Below the pieces are notes generated by a model. It was given only the letters and a program-made list of their open reading frames with translations. It was not told the DNA's origin and ran no database searches. Shown piece by piece: positions 47,455 to 56,651 of a stretch of DNA of 64,000 nucleotides. How positions within the stretch are numbered: the first letter of the stretch is position 1; each line of letters begins with the position of its first letter. The DNA is from Martinezella multihospitum. Its GTDB lineage: Bacteria > Pseudomonadota > Alphaproteobacteria > Rhizobiales > Rhizobiaceae. The stretch is taken from contig NZ_FMAG01000003.1 in NCBI RefSeq assembly GCF_900094585.1, positions 186,001-250,000 of the forward strand. The letters run 5' to 3'. Both the position numbers and the translations under genes were made by a program.

Positions 47455-47639
47455 CATGTCCGAAAATAAATATTAGAGAAAGTAAAAATAAGAACGTCTT
47501 GGATCTATACTATCGTTGATTTCCATTAACCCCACAGTTTCAGCAACATTTAACGGATTCATGAAAATCTGCGCGAAAGAGTTGTAGAAAGCGGAGCCCC
47601 CAAAATCCGCTGGTCTATAACCGGGGAGCTAACGGAACT

Positions 47640-50006
47640 ATGAGCCATTCGGTCGAAAACAGGTTTTTCGCGATCGTTTGCGGTGCGCTGCTGGTTTTCG
47701 TAGCGCCGCTCTTCGTCCTTTTCCTTTTTCTGTCGTCGGAACGCGCCGAGAAGGAAATCAAGGATCACATAACCGTTCTCCTCGTCGCCAATGCCCAGGC
47801 CCTCGCAAAGCCGCTATGGGACCTTGACGAAGACAGCGTCACCCAGATCAGCGCGACCACCGTCGCCGAAGGCGCGATCGTCCGTGTCAACGTCCGCGAT
47901 CTTTCCGGTCAGCTCGACGTCACGCAATCGACCATCCCGAAATCGTACAAGGGCAATCTGGAGTCGGTTGACCGGCCGATCATCTACAACGGCGTCGATG
48001 GTGCGAAGCGGCTTGGCACTATCACGGTCTATTATCCTCAGCTCGGCCTGTTCGACGGCCTGAAGAGCGAAGAGATCGTCTTCATCTCCATCTTCATCTT
48101 CGCCGTGTTGACGGTCTTCGGCGCGGCGCTGATCGGCAACCGCATTTTCGTCATCCAACCGCTGATGCGGCTGACGCATGCCATCGAGGCCACACGGCGG
48201 CTCGGCTCGCGTCATCACGTCGACTGGCAGTCAAACGACGAAATGGGCCGGCTTGCCAGCAGCTTCAACGATATGCAGAGCAAGCTGCAACGCGAAGAAA
48301 ACGAACTGAAGCTGGCCCATCGCCGGGCGACGGACACCTATAATCTGACGCCCGCCATGCTTTTCTCGCTCGACAAGAATGATTGCATCGCCGCCGTTAG
48401 CGACTATTGGCTCGCCGCAACAGGCTACGATCGCGCCGACGTGATCGGCCGCGAGTTTGCAAGCCTGATCCTGCCGGATTCACGCGTGCAATATATTGAG
48501 CGCAAACGCGGCAACCCCGACAGTGCAGCCCGCCTCGCCGTCACGGTGAAATTCCTTTGCCAGGATGGGCGGGTCATGGATGTCCTGATTCTCGAAACAA
48601 CCGCGATCCAGGACGGTCTGTCACTATCCGTCATGACCGATGTCACCGAACTCAAGCAGTCGGAAGACCGTAATCTGCGGCAGGCGATTACCGACCACCT
48701 GACCGGCCTTCTCAACCGCCAGGGCTTCGAGAGCGCGCTGGACGCAAAGATCAATGAAGCCGATCTGCGCAGGCGCGAGCTCGCCTGCCTCTTCATCGAT
48801 CTCGATCGCTTCAAATGGATCAACGACAATATGGGTCACGCCGCCGGCGATACGGCACTGCGCGAATTGGTATCGCGCCTGCAGAAATGCTTGAAGCCGG
48901 GCGATATCGCCGCGCGCCTCGGCGGTGACGAATTTGCCATGCTGCTGCTGGCCGAGAATGCGGAAGCAAGAGCGATCGACATGGCGGCCCTTATCGCCGA
49001 GGTCTTCGAAGCCCCCTTCATCGGCGATGCGCGCCTCAGCGCCAGCATCGGCATTGCGATCTACCCGCGTCAGGCCGCCAATGCGGCCGAACTGCTGCTG
49101 AAATCCGATATCGCCATGTATGCCAAGAAGCGCGATGGCAAGAACGGCGCACAGATTTTCGACAACGGCATGCTGGACGATTCCCGCCGTCGCGCCGAGC
49201 TGGAGAACCATATCGAAGCCGGCCTCAACGAAGACTGGTTCGAGGCCTATCTGCAGCCCGTCGTGAATATAGACGACCGCTCGATCGCCGGTTTCGAGGC
49301 GCTGATGCGTCTGCATCACCCTCAGAAAGGCATCCTGCCCCCTGGCCGTATCATCGAGGTCGCGGAGGAGACGGGTTCCATCATTCGCATCGGCAACCGT
49401 ATCATGGAGAAGGCTATCGCCGATTTTGCTCGCCTCTCGCGGATCGAGGGCATGCAGGATACCTATCTCGCTATCAACTTCTCGCCGCTGCAGTTCGAGC
49501 AGGAATTGCCGCTGCGCATTGCGGCCCTGCTGTCGCGCCACGAAATTGCCGCCCGGCGCATCGTCGTCGAAATCACCGAAGCCGTGCTCATGGATGATAA
49601 TCCGGAGACGCGCATGGTGATCAACGAAATCTGCCGCTACGGCTGCCGCATCGCACTCGACGATTTCGGCACAGGTTATTCGTCACTGAGCTATATCAAT
49701 CGCTTCCCGGTCGACATTATCAAGATCGACCAGTCCTTCATCCGCGCCATCAACGACACCGCCTCCGATGTCAGCGCCAAGAGCCGCATGCTGGTCGAAA
49801 GCATCACCACGCTGTCGCACAAGATGAATTGCACGGTGATCGCTGAGGGCGTGGAGACCGAAGAGGAATGCGCAACCCTGCGCACCATGGGCATCGACTA
49901 TGGCCAGGGCTATCTATTCTATCGGCCGTTGCATCCAGACAATCTGGTGAAGACACTGGTCGGCTCGCAGCAACATCACCCTTCTCCCGTAGCGCAAGCG
50001 TCATAG
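47640..50006 (+). CDS. Membrane GGDEF-EAL protein (c-di-GMP turnover) with periplasmic, HAMP and PAS domains
   Basis: The 788-residue protein has transmembrane helices at about 11-32 and 145-168 around a periplasmic domain of about 110 residues. HAMP (170-222) and PAS (232-340) domains follow. The GGDEF domain has an intact GGDEF at 428-432, but the inhibitory RxxD site is KPGD at 419-422. The EAL domain has FEALMRL (EAL 553-555), ITEAVLM, LDDFGTGYSSL, IKIDQSFI and AEGVETEEE. Both synthesis and hydrolysis of c-di-GMP look possible. A periplasmic binding protein gene starts 14 bases downstream, suggesting it feeds signals to the periplasmic domain. Confidence 0.93.
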   Translation: MSHSVENRFFAIVCGALLVFVAPLFVLFLFLSSERAEKEIKDHITVLLVANAQALAKPLWDLDEDSVTQISATTVAEGAIVRVNVRDLSGQLDVTQSTIPKSYKGNLESVDRPIIYNGVDGAKRLGTITVYYPQLGLFDGLKSEEIVFISIFIFAVLTVFGAALIGNRIFVIQPLMRLTHAIEATRRLGSRHHVDWQSNDEMGRLASSFNDMQSKLQREENELKLAHRRATDTYNLTPAMLFSLDKNDCIAAVSDYWLAATGYDRADVIGREFASLILPDSRVQYIERKRGNPDSAARLAVTVKFLCQDGRVMDVLILETTAIQDGLSLSVMTDVTELKQSEDRNLRQAITDHLTGLLNRQGFESALDAKINEADLRRRELACLFIDLDRFKWINDNMGHAAGDTALRELVSRLQKCLKPGDIAARLGGDEFAMLLLAENAEARAIDMAALIAEVFEAPFIGDARLSASIGIAIYPRQAANAAELLLKSDIAMYAKKRDGKNGAQIFDNGMLDDSRRRAELENHIEAGLNEDWFEAYLQPVVNIDDRSIAGFEALMRLHHPQKGILPPGRIIEVAEETGSIIRIGNRIMEKAIADFARLSRIEGMQDTYLAINFSPLQFEQELPLRIAALLSRHEIAARRIVVEITEAVLMDDNPETRMVINEICRYGCRIALDDFGTGYSSLSYINRFPVDIIKIDQSFIRAINDTASDVSAKSRMLVESITTLSHKMNCTVIAEGVETEEECATLRTMGIDYGQGYLFYRPLHPDNLVKTLVGSQQHHPSPVAQAS

Positions 50007-50020
50007 CGATGAGGAACTGC

Positions 50021-50752
50021 ATGCGAAAACCGCTGCTCATGATTGCTACCGGCCTGTTTTCGCTCACGCTTTTCTCCTCCGCCCACGCCGAAACAATCCA
50101 TTTCACCACCGAGGAATATCCGCCCTTCAACTATCGCGAGGGTAAGACCGTTGTCGGAGCGACCACCGAACAGGTGCGGAAGGTGATGACCGATATCGGC
50201 GTCGACTATACGATCGACATCATGCCCTGGGCGCGAGCCTACAACCAGGCACTGATGGAACCCATGACCTGCGTATTCGTCGCAGCTCACAACGAAGAAC
50301 GCGACAAGCTCTTCAAATGGGTGCAGCCGCTGCTGATCGACCGTAACGTTTTAATCAAGCATAGCGGCTCCAGCGTTAGCGCCGGCAACATCACCGAAGC
50401 CAGGAAATATCTCGTCGGAACCTGGCGAGAGGACTATACGGAAGCGATCCTGCGTCGAAACAACTTCCCGCGCATCGACGTCGGTAGCGATTTCAAGGCC
50501 GCGCTCAAGAAGCTGATGAGCGACCGCATCGACCTGATGCCGATCTCGGAATTCTATTTCGACAAGCTGAAGAAAGAAGGCAATGCCGTGGAGAAGGTGA
50601 CCCTTCTCTCGCAACAGCCCATGGGGATCGCCTGCCACAAGGATTTCCCCGGCGACCTCCTGAACAAGATGCAGTTGGCCCTGAATGCGTTGATTGCCGA
50701 CGGAACGCAAAAGCAGATTTTCCTGAAGTACGGCCTGCATCTCGGCGACTGA
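50021..50752 (+). CDS. Periplasmic solute-binding protein (family 3), orphan
   Basis: The 243-residue protein has a signal peptide (1-23, ending SAHA) and an extracellular-solute-binding family 3 fold: ETIHFTTEEYPPFNYREGKTVVGATTEQVRKVM, then IDIMPWARAYNQAL and ACHKDFPGDLLNKMQLALNALIADGTQKQIFLKYG. The family typically binds polar amino acids or related small molecules. No permease or ATPase gene is near; the gene follows the GGDEF-EAL gene at 14 bases with GAGGAAC before its ATG. A role as sensor partner rather than transporter is inferred. Confidence 0.87.
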   Translation: MRKPLLMIATGLFSLTLFSSAHAETIHFTTEEYPPFNYREGKTVVGATTEQVRKVMTDIGVDYTIDIMPWARAYNQALMEPMTCVFVAAHNEERDKLFKWVQPLLIDRNVLIKHSGSSVSAGNITEARKYLVGTWREDYTEAILRRNNFPRIDVGSDFKAALKKLMSDRIDLMPISEFYFDKLKKEGNAVEKVTLLSQQPMGIACHKDFPGDLLNKMQLALNALIADGTQKQIFLKYGLHLGD

Positions 50753-50825
50753 CCGCATCCCGCCTTGACTTTGCTGTCAAATCGCTGTGGTGAAAGGCAT
50801 CGGCATTTTCCAAGGGGTGAAGCGC

Positions 50826-51542
50826 ATGCTTCTCATCGCAGGCCTCGGCAATCCCGGCGCCAAATATCAAGGCAACCGCCACAATATCGGCTTCATGGCC
50901 GTGGACGCGATCTACCGTCGCCACAACTTCTCGCCGTGGTCGAAGAAATTCAAGGCGGAGATTGCCGAAGGTGAGCTCGGCGGGCGAAAGGTGCTGCTCA
51001 TCAAGCCGCAGACCTTCATGAACCTCTCGGGCGAAGCCGTGGGTGAAGCCATGCGCTTCTACAAGCTGCAGCCATCCGACCTCGTCGTCATCTACGACGA
51101 ACTCGACCTGCCGGCAGGCAAGGCACGACTGAAGACCGGCGGCGGCCATGGCGGCCATAACGGCATCAAGTCGATCGACGCCCATTGCGGCAAGGACTAT
51201 CGCCGCCTGCGCCTCGGGATCGGTCATCCCGGCGCCAAGGAGCTCGTGCACAATCACGTTCTCGGCGATTTCGCCAAGGTGGACAGGGACTGGCTGGAGC
51301 CGCTGTTCGACGCACTTGCCGATAATGCCGACATGCTAGTGCGCGGCGAGGATTCGCAGTTGATGAACAAGATCGCGCTCGCCCTGGGCGGCAAGGCGGA
51401 AGACGATGCGCCGAAGCCGGAAAAGAAGGCGCCAGCCAAGTCTCACATTCATCAGGCGCGCAATCATAACCAGCCGAAGATCCCGGAAACTGGTCCCATG
51501 GCAGAAATGCTGAAGCGGATGTTCGGCAAGAAGGACAATTAA
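50826..51542 (+). CDS. pth: Peptidyl-tRNA hydrolase
   Basis: Pth frees tRNA from peptidyl-tRNA released by ribosomes. The 238-residue protein has Asn10 (LGNPG), catalytic His19 (NRHNIGFM), the motif [13 protein letters not shown], and [29 protein letters not shown] Lys/Pro-rich C-terminal extension ([23 protein letters not shown]) is common in rhizobial Pth. The start [11 protein letters not shown] at 50826 follows AAGGGGTG. The GNAT gene begins 1 base after its stop codon. Confidence 0.96.
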   Translation: MLLIAGLGNPGAKYQGNRHNIGFMAVDAIYRRHNFSPWSKKFKAEIAEGELGGRKVLLIKPQTFMNLSGEAVGEAMRFYKLQPSDLVVIYDELDLPAGKARLKTGGGHGGHNGIKSIDAHCGKDYRRLRLGIGHPGAKELVHNHVLGDFAKVDRDWLEPLFDALADNADMLVRGEDSQLMNKIALALGGKAEDDAPKPEKKAPAKSHIHQARNHNQPKIPETGPMAEMLKRMFGKKDN

Positions 51543-51543
51543 G

Positions 51544-52023
51544 ATGTCGGCGATAGCACCGGAAAGCGCGGCAGATATCGTCATCCGCCCGGTCACGATG
51601 ACGGACCTGCCGACGCTGCTTGCACTTTACCGACACCTGAATGCGGAAGATCCGATACTGGAGCTAAACCTGGCGGAGAACCGCCTTGCGGAAATCCTGG
51701 CCCATCCTGGCATGACGATCTTCGCCGCCTTTGACGACGAAAAAGCCGTCTCCTCCGTGACACTGATAGTCATTCCGAATCTCTCGCGAGGCGGCGCGCC
51801 CTATGCGTTGATCGAGAATGTGGTGACCCACGCCGACTACCGTCGGCGCGGCCTTGCCGGCGCGGTCATCCGCAAGGCATTCGCAAGTGCCTGGAAGAGG
51901 AATTGCTACAAGGTCATGCTGCTGACCGGCTCGAAAAATCCGGCAACGCTCCGTTTCTATGCCAATTGCGGCTTTACGCAGGACAAGACCGGCTTCCAGA
52001 TCCGCCGTTCCTCGGCTACCTAA
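51544..52023 (+). CDS. GNAT-family N-acetyltransferase
   Basis: This 159-residue protein has the GNAT layout: VIRPVTMTDLPTLLALYRHL at the start, VENVVTHADYRRRGLAGAVIRKAF with the acetyl-CoA-binding R-x-x-G-x-A loop (YRRRGLAGA), and KVMLLTGSKNPATLRFYANCGFTQDKTGF at the end. The substrate is unknown. It overlaps functionally with the pth operon, its ribosome site AAGGA lying in the last codons of pth. Confidence 0.88.
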   Translation: MSAIAPESAADIVIRPVTMTDLPTLLALYRHLNAEDPILELNLAENRLAEILAHPGMTIFAAFDDEKAVSSVTLIVIPNLSRGGAPYALIENVVTHADYRRRGLAGAVIRKAFASAWKRNCYKVMLLTGSKNPATLRFYANCGFTQDKTGFQIRRSSAT

Positions 52024-52039
52024 CGGGCAGCAGCCGTAC

Positions 52040-52351
52040 CTATTCTTCCGGCTCTGTGGTGAACATCAGCGGGAAGCCGGCACTCTTGGCAAGATCGACC
52101 GCCTCCTGCGCCTTCGTCTCAGCAATATCGCGCGCACAGACCATGACGACGCAAGTGCCGAGCTTATGCGCCGTCATCATGACGCGATAGCCGGTTTCCT
52201 CGCTCATGCGGAAGACGGCCTTCAGCACCATGATCACGAATTCCCGCGGCGTATAATCGTCATTCACGAGAATGATCTTGTAAAGCTTCGGCCTCTCGAC
52301 CTTCGGCTTGGTTTTAGTCTTTGGTTTCAGGACAACATCATTGTCACTCAT
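52040..52351 (-). CDS. clpS: ClpS-family adaptor (ClpS2-like)
   Basis: The 103-residue protein resembles the ClpS adaptor that delivers N-degron substrates to ClpAP. The core KLYKIILVNDDYTPREFVIMVLKAVFRMSEETGYRVMMTAHKLGT and the final AETKAQEAVDLAKSAGFPL are clear. NDD of the substrate pocket (30-32) and the conserved His62 are kept, but the pocket Met of E. coli ClpS (TPMEF) is Arg36 here (TPREF), as in the divergent second ClpS of rhizobia. A Lys/Thr/Pro N-terminal tail precedes the core. The start is 52351 or 52357. Confidence 0.87.
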   Translation of the reverse strand: MSDNDVVLKPKTKTKPKVERPKLYKIILVNDDYTPREFVIMVLKAVFRMSEETGYRVMMTAHKLGTCVVMVCARDIAETKAQEAVDLAKSAGFPLMFTTEPEE

Positions 52352-52579
52352 CGGCATCACCGTTGACGACAGGGGAAAGGAGCTTTGGGCTAATAGCGTA
52401 ATTATAGTGCAGCGCACCACATCCTTCAAGGACGGGCATGTTGGGGAGAGAACGCCACTAATCTTCACCGGCAAACCCGTTTTTGCAGAAAAGTGGCTCT
52501 TTGCTTGGCCAAGACTTGACCCGCAACGGCCCTTCCCCCATAGGCACTGCAAAGATTTTCAAGATATGGACAAGGTGCC

Positions 52580-53683
52580 ATGGGTTTCAAATGCGGTATC
52601 GTCGGGCTGCCGAATGTCGGCAAGTCCACTCTATTCAACGCGCTGACCAAGACGGCGGCGGCGCAGGCGGCGAACTATCCGTTCTGCACGATCGAGCCGA
52701 ACACGGGTGAAGTGGCGGTTCCCGATCCGCGGATGCGCAAGCTTGCCGACGTCGCCAAGTCGAAGGAGCTGATCCCGACGCGCATATCCTTCGTCGATAT
52801 TGCCGGCCTCGTGCGCGGCGCGTCGAAGGGTGAAGGCCTCGGCAACCAGTTCCTCGCCAACATCCGCGAAGTCGATGCCATCGTGCATGTGCTCCGCTGC
52901 TTCGAAGACAGCGACATCACCCACGTCGAAGGCCGCATCAATCCGGTGGCCGATGCCGAGACGATCGAGACCGAGCTGATGCTCGCCGATCTCGAAAGCC
53001 TCGAGCGCCGCACGGAGCAGACGCGCAAGCGCGCCACCAGCAAGGACAAGGAATCCATGGCGATGCTGCCGATCATGGAAGCCTCGCTGAAGCTGCTTCA
53101 GGACGGCAAGCCGGTCCGCACGCTGCTATCGAAGCTGGATGCCGAAGAGACCCGCATCCTCAAGGGCCTGAACCTTCTGACCTCGCACCCGGTGCTTTAC
53201 GTCTGCAACGTCGCCGAGGGCGATGCCGTGACCGGCAACGAGCACACCGCAGCCGTTGCCGCCATGGCCAAGGAGCAGAATTCGGAAGTCGTCATCATCT
53301 CCGCCGCCATCGAGGCGGAAGTGGCGCAGCTGCCCGATGAAGAGGCGACGGAATTCCTCTCCGCGCTCGGCCTCGACGAAGCTGGCCTCGACCGCCTCAT
53401 CCGCGCCGGCTACAAGCTCCTGCACCTCATCACTTACTTCACGGTAGGCCCGAAGGAAACGCGCGCCTGGACGATCGAAACCGGCACGAAGGCGCCACAG
53501 GCCGCCGGCGTCATCCACTCGGATTTCGAGCGCGGCTTCATCCGCGCCAACACCATCGCCTATGACGATTACATCGCCTACAACGGCGAAGTGGGTGCGA
53601 AGGAAGCCGGCAAGGCGCGCGACGAAGGCAAGGAATATGTCGTCCAGGACGGCGACGTCATCCACTTCCGCTTCAACACCTGA
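52580..53683 (+). CDS. ychF: YchF-family GTPase/ATPase
   Basis: The 367-residue Obg-related protein prefers ATP in studied members and binds the 70S ribosome, influencing translation and oxidative stress response. The Walker [10 protein letters not shown] is at 9-17, and [20 protein letters not shown] is the G3 region. The NKxD motif is altered to CNVAEGD, the change that relaxes guanine specificity. A coiled-coil arm and C-terminal TGS domain ([36 protein letters not shown]) follow. CAAGGTGCC precedes the ATG. Confidence 0.97.
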   Translation: MGFKCGIVGLPNVGKSTLFNALTKTAAAQAANYPFCTIEPNTGEVAVPDPRMRKLADVAKSKELIPTRISFVDIAGLVRGASKGEGLGNQFLANIREVDAIVHVLRCFEDSDITHVEGRINPVADAETIETELMLADLESLERRTEQTRKRATSKDKESMAMLPIMEASLKLLQDGKPVRTLLSKLDAEETRILKGLNLLTSHPVLYVCNVAEGDAVTGNEHTAAVAAMAKEQNSEVVIISAAIEAEVAQLPDEEATEFLSALGLDEAGLDRLIRAGYKLLHLITYFTVGPKETRAWTIETGTKAPQAAGVIHSDFERGFIRANTIAYDDYIAYNGEVGAKEAGKARDEGKEYVVQDGDVIHFRFNT

Positions 53684-53704
53684 TCGCCTTTATCTTGCCG
53701 GCGC

Positions 53705-54829
53705 CTATCTGAGTGCCGGCAATCTCGCCTGCATGCCGGCAGGCAGGCGCCGCACGATGAGGCGGCGCAGATCGGCCCAGCCAATACCGATCACAAGCAC
53801 GACCAGCCCCACAATCATCAGCACCAGGAAACCGACCTTGTCGAGGCCGGCATTGTTGTGCCGGAGAATGGCGGCGGTCGCCAAGCCCAGTGATACGAGG
53901 CCGGCGGTCACGAAAGCGCGCCGATCGATGATCAGACCGATCAGCATCATCACCAGAACCGCCGCCAGCACAGTCACGGCCTGCAGATAGCCGCCGAAGA
54001 GGGCATCGGTGAGATTGGTGAAGACGGTGCCGCTGCTGGCGAGCTCGAGGCGCAGGGCCAAGAGGATCGTCGAGTAAAGCAAGGCCGGCGCCGTTGCGAG
54101 ATGCAGCCAGAACGCCACGTCGGACCGGCGCGTGACCCTGGCGGAATCGCTGAGATCGTAGCGCATTGCCAATGCAAAGCTGCCAAGCGCGGTCACCAGC
54201 AAGATCATCATCGTCTGGATGGGGTAGTCCGCCGGCACATTCGAAGACCCCGTCACGGTGCCGGCGATATAGAAGACCGCGGCGAGAAACAGGCCGAACA
54301 GCGAAAACAGGAACAAGGCCAGCGATAGCGGAACGCGGTAGCGCCAGTAGAACAAGGCCAGCGACAGTGGGAATGGCGCCACCAAGACGATTGCGCCGAT
54401 CGTAAAATTATTGCTCAGCGCCGGTGTGGAGCCGACATAGCTCACCATCGTATAGAAGACCCAGACGGCGAGCGCGACGGTCAAGACCACAGCCGGAAGC
54501 GCCAGCCGCTGGCGGCGCACCAGGATCTCGGCGAGCACGACGATTGCCAGCAAGGGCGCATAACGGTTCGCCAGCCCCCATAGCCCGATGAGCAGCACGA
54601 CGACGCCGATGGTGATGAGCACATCATGAAAGCCTCGCACGAAGCGCGGCGCTTCTGTATCTTCCAGCGGATTAGGATCATCGGAAAAACGCGGCGCCGA
54701 GAGACCCTGCCCGGTCGGCAAGGCACCGATGTTCTTGCCCGCCAGATAGGGCAGCAATCGTTCGGCCTGACTGGAAGAAATGATCCCCGCGCCTGCTGCC
54801 TCTTCCAGTGCGACTTTGAGTTCGCTCAT
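53705..54829 (-). CDS. DUF2157 multi-spanning membrane protein
   Basis: The 374-residue protein begins with a soluble region (MSELKVALEEAAGAGIISSSQAERLLPYLAG) typical of DUF2157, then has about nine to ten hydrophobic helices (from FHDVLITIGVVVLLIGLWGL to LVLMIVGLVVLVIGIGWADLRRLI). The N-terminal domain resembles a short adaptor fold that senses something in the cytoplasm, but no function is known. It is convergent with ychF, from which it is separated by an inverted repeat TTGCCGGC...GCCGGCAA (53695-53722). Confidence 0.85.
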   Translation of the reverse strand: MSELKVALEEAAGAGIISSSQAERLLPYLAGKNIGALPTGQGLSAPRFSDDPNPLEDTEAPRFVRGFHDVLITIGVVVLLIGLWGLANRYAPLLAIVVLAEILVRRQRLALPAVVLTVALAVWVFYTMVSYVGSTPALSNNFTIGAIVLVAPFPLSLALFYWRYRVPLSLALFLFSLFGLFLAAVFYIAGTVTGSSNVPADYPIQTMMILLVTALGSFALAMRYDLSDSARVTRRSDVAFWLHLATAPALLYSTILLALRLELASSGTVFTNLTDALFGGYLQAVTVLAAVLVMMLIGLIIDRRAFVTAGLVSLGLATAAILRHNNAGLDKVGFLVLMIVGLVVLVIGIGWADLRRLIVRRLPAGMQARLPALR

Positions 54830-55013
54830 TCTAGCTCTCATACCATCTTGCCACGACCAAGCCTCAACACATCGCCGGCATACAATCAAGGGCTGTCGAC
54901 GGCCAATAGACAGTCATCGTCGTCCCTCCCTTATATTGGCCATGAAAATGCTTGCGCCACCACCGCGGGCCATGCGATTGCCCATGGGTCGAATGTGGAG
55001 GACGACAAAAGAC

Positions 55014-55478
55014 ATGACGAAATTCGTCTATGAAGACTTCCAGCCGGGACGAGAATTTCCGCTCGGCCCAAAACATGTGACGGCGGCGGAGATTATAGAA
55101 TTCGCCAGGGAGTTCGACCCGCAACCGATGCATCTGGATGAGGAAGCCGGCCGCGCCAGCATTCTCGGCGGCCTTGCTGCTTCCGGCTGGCACACCTCAT
55201 CGATGTTCATGCGCATGATGTGCGACTCCTATCTTCTTGCCGCCGATGCGCAAGGTGCCCCCGGCATCGATTTTATGGAATGGAAGAAGCCGGTTCTGGC
55301 GGGCGATACCCTTTCGGGCCGATCGATCGTCGTCGAGGCGCGTCCCATGCGCTCGCGTCCGGGCATCGGCATCGTCACGTTCCGCCACGAAGTTGAGAAC
55401 CAGCGTGGTGAACTCGTCTGCCTTGGTCAGAATGCAACAATGATCCGCATGCGCGCTGGCACGGAGGTTTCGGCATGA
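55014..55478 (+). CDS. MaoC-like dehydratase, single hot-dog domain (subunit 1)
   Basis: The 154-residue protein fits the MaoC/R-hydratase family: YEDFQPGREFPLGPKHVTAAEIIEFAREFDPQPMHLDEEAG, in which the Asp and His of the hydratase-2 motif (D-x4-H) are present. LGGLAASGWHTSSMFMRMM and VLAGDTLSGRSIVVEARP follow. Members add water to or remove it from enoyl-CoA thioesters. The stop overlaps the start of the second MaoC gene by ATGA, so the two subunits are translated together. The substrate is unknown. Confidence 0.9.
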   Translation: MTKFVYEDFQPGREFPLGPKHVTAAEIIEFAREFDPQPMHLDEEAGRASILGGLAASGWHTSSMFMRMMCDSYLLAADAQGAPGIDFMEWKKPVLAGDTLSGRSIVVEARPMRSRPGIGIVTFRHEVENQRGELVCLGQNATMIRMRAGTEVSA

Positions 55479-55942
55479 AGATGAGCGACCTCTACGCTGT
55501 CGGCGAACGCATCGACATCGGCAGCCATACCTTCACGCCTGAGGGCATCGTCCATTTTGCCTCGCGCTTCGACCCGCAGATCTTCCATATGGATGCGGAG
55601 GCGGCCAAGCACTCCTTGTTTGGCGGCCTCTGTGCCTCGGGATGGCATAGCTGCTCCATGTGGATGCGCAGCTTCGTCGATTACTGGAAATCCGAAACGG
55701 CAAGACTGACCACCGAGGGCAAGACGCCGCCCGTTCTCGGCCCCTCGCCCGGCTTCACGAAGCTGCAATGGCTGCGGCCGGTCTTTGCGGGCGATACCAT
55801 CAGCTATGGCGTAACGATCCTCGGCAGCCGCGCGCTCGCCTCGCGCCCCGGCTGGACGCTCTACACACTCGCTTGTGACGGGGTAAACCAGGACGGCTTG
55901 CCGGCCTTGCGCTTCGAAAGCACCGTGCTTGCCTTTGAATAG
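55475..55942 (+). CDS. MaoC-like dehydratase, single hot-dog domain (subunit 2)
   Basis: The 155-residue protein is paralogous to the gene it overlaps: FASRFDPQIFHMDAEAAKHSLFGGLCASGWHSCSMWMRSF parallels the first protein, keeping Asp and His of the hydratase motif. The central region is longer (VDYWKSETARLTTEGKTPPVLG). Two translationally coupled single-domain hydratases suggest a heterodimer equivalent to fused double-hot-dog hydratases. Confidence 0.9.
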   Translation: MKMSDLYAVGERIDIGSHTFTPEGIVHFASRFDPQIFHMDAEAAKHSLFGGLCASGWHSCSMWMRSFVDYWKSETARLTTEGKTPPVLGPSPGFTKLQWLRPVFAGDTISYGVTILGSRALASRPGWTLYTLACDGVNQDGLPALRFESTVLAFE

Positions 55943-55990
55943 CAAGCGGCGGGGTAGCTTGTAGCAACCCCGCCAATCTTCTGAACACGG

Positions 55991-56533
55991 TCAGTGACCG
56001 GAAAATTCCACCAGCGTGTGAACCGGCACGTCAAGCTCTTCCAGCTTCCTGCGCCCGCCAAGATCAGGCAGATCGATGACAAAGCAGGCTGCAACGACTT
56101 CCGCGCCGATCTGACGCAGGAGCTTGGTCGCGCCGACGGCGGTGCCGCCCGTCGCGATCAGGTCGTCGACGAGGATGACCCTCTCGCCCGGATTGACCGC
56201 ATCGCGATGCATCTCCATCTCGTCGACGCCATATTCCAGGCTGTAGGCGATGCGGACGATATCGTGCGGAAGCTTGCCCTTCTTACGGATTGGCACGAAG
56301 CCGGACGACAGCTGATGCGCCACCGCCCCTCCGAGAATGAAGCCCCGCGCTTCCATTCCGGCGACCTTGTCGATCTTCGTGCCAGCATAAGGCTGCACCA
56401 GCGCATCGACGGCACGGCGGAATGCCTTGGCATCGCCAAGCATCGTCGTGATGTCGCGAAAGATAATGCCGGGCTTGGGGTAATCCGGAATGGAGCGGAT
56501 GCTGGCGGCAAGCTCCGAAGCAATAGTGTTCAT
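55991..56533 (-). CDS. apt: Adenine phosphoribosyltransferase
   Basis: Apt salvages adenine to AMP using PRPP. The 180-residue protein has [18 protein letters not shown], the adenine-binding [15 protein letters not shown], and the PRPP motif [17 protein letters not shown]. It lies downstream of petABC on the same strand but beyond a terminator, so it has its own promoter or depends on readthrough. The start MNTIASELA at 56533 is chosen on family alignment. Confidence 0.96.
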   Translation of the reverse strand: MNTIASELAASIRSIPDYPKPGIIFRDITTMLGDAKAFRRAVDALVQPYAGTKIDKVAGMEARGFILGGAVAHQLSSGFVPIRKKGKLPHDIVRIAYSLEYGVDEMEMHRDAVNPGERVILVDDLIATGGTAVGATKLLRQIGAEVVAACFVIDLPDLGGRRKLEELDVPVHTLVEFSGH

Positions 56534-56600
56534 CAAATATAGTCTCTCAGGCTGTGATGGGGCCGGCTGCACCCTATCAATACCGGGGCGCTATACCAAC

Positions 56601-56631
56601 AAAAAAGGCGGCCAAGACGGGCCGCCTTTTT
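56601..56631 (-). terminator. petABC terminator
   Basis: AAAAAAGGCGGCC and GGCCGCCTTTTT form a stem of about 10 bp with T-runs on both strands. It lies 20 bases past the petC stop on the minus strand. Confidence 0.9.
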
Positions 56632-56651
56632 CTCAATCATTATCGCGATGC

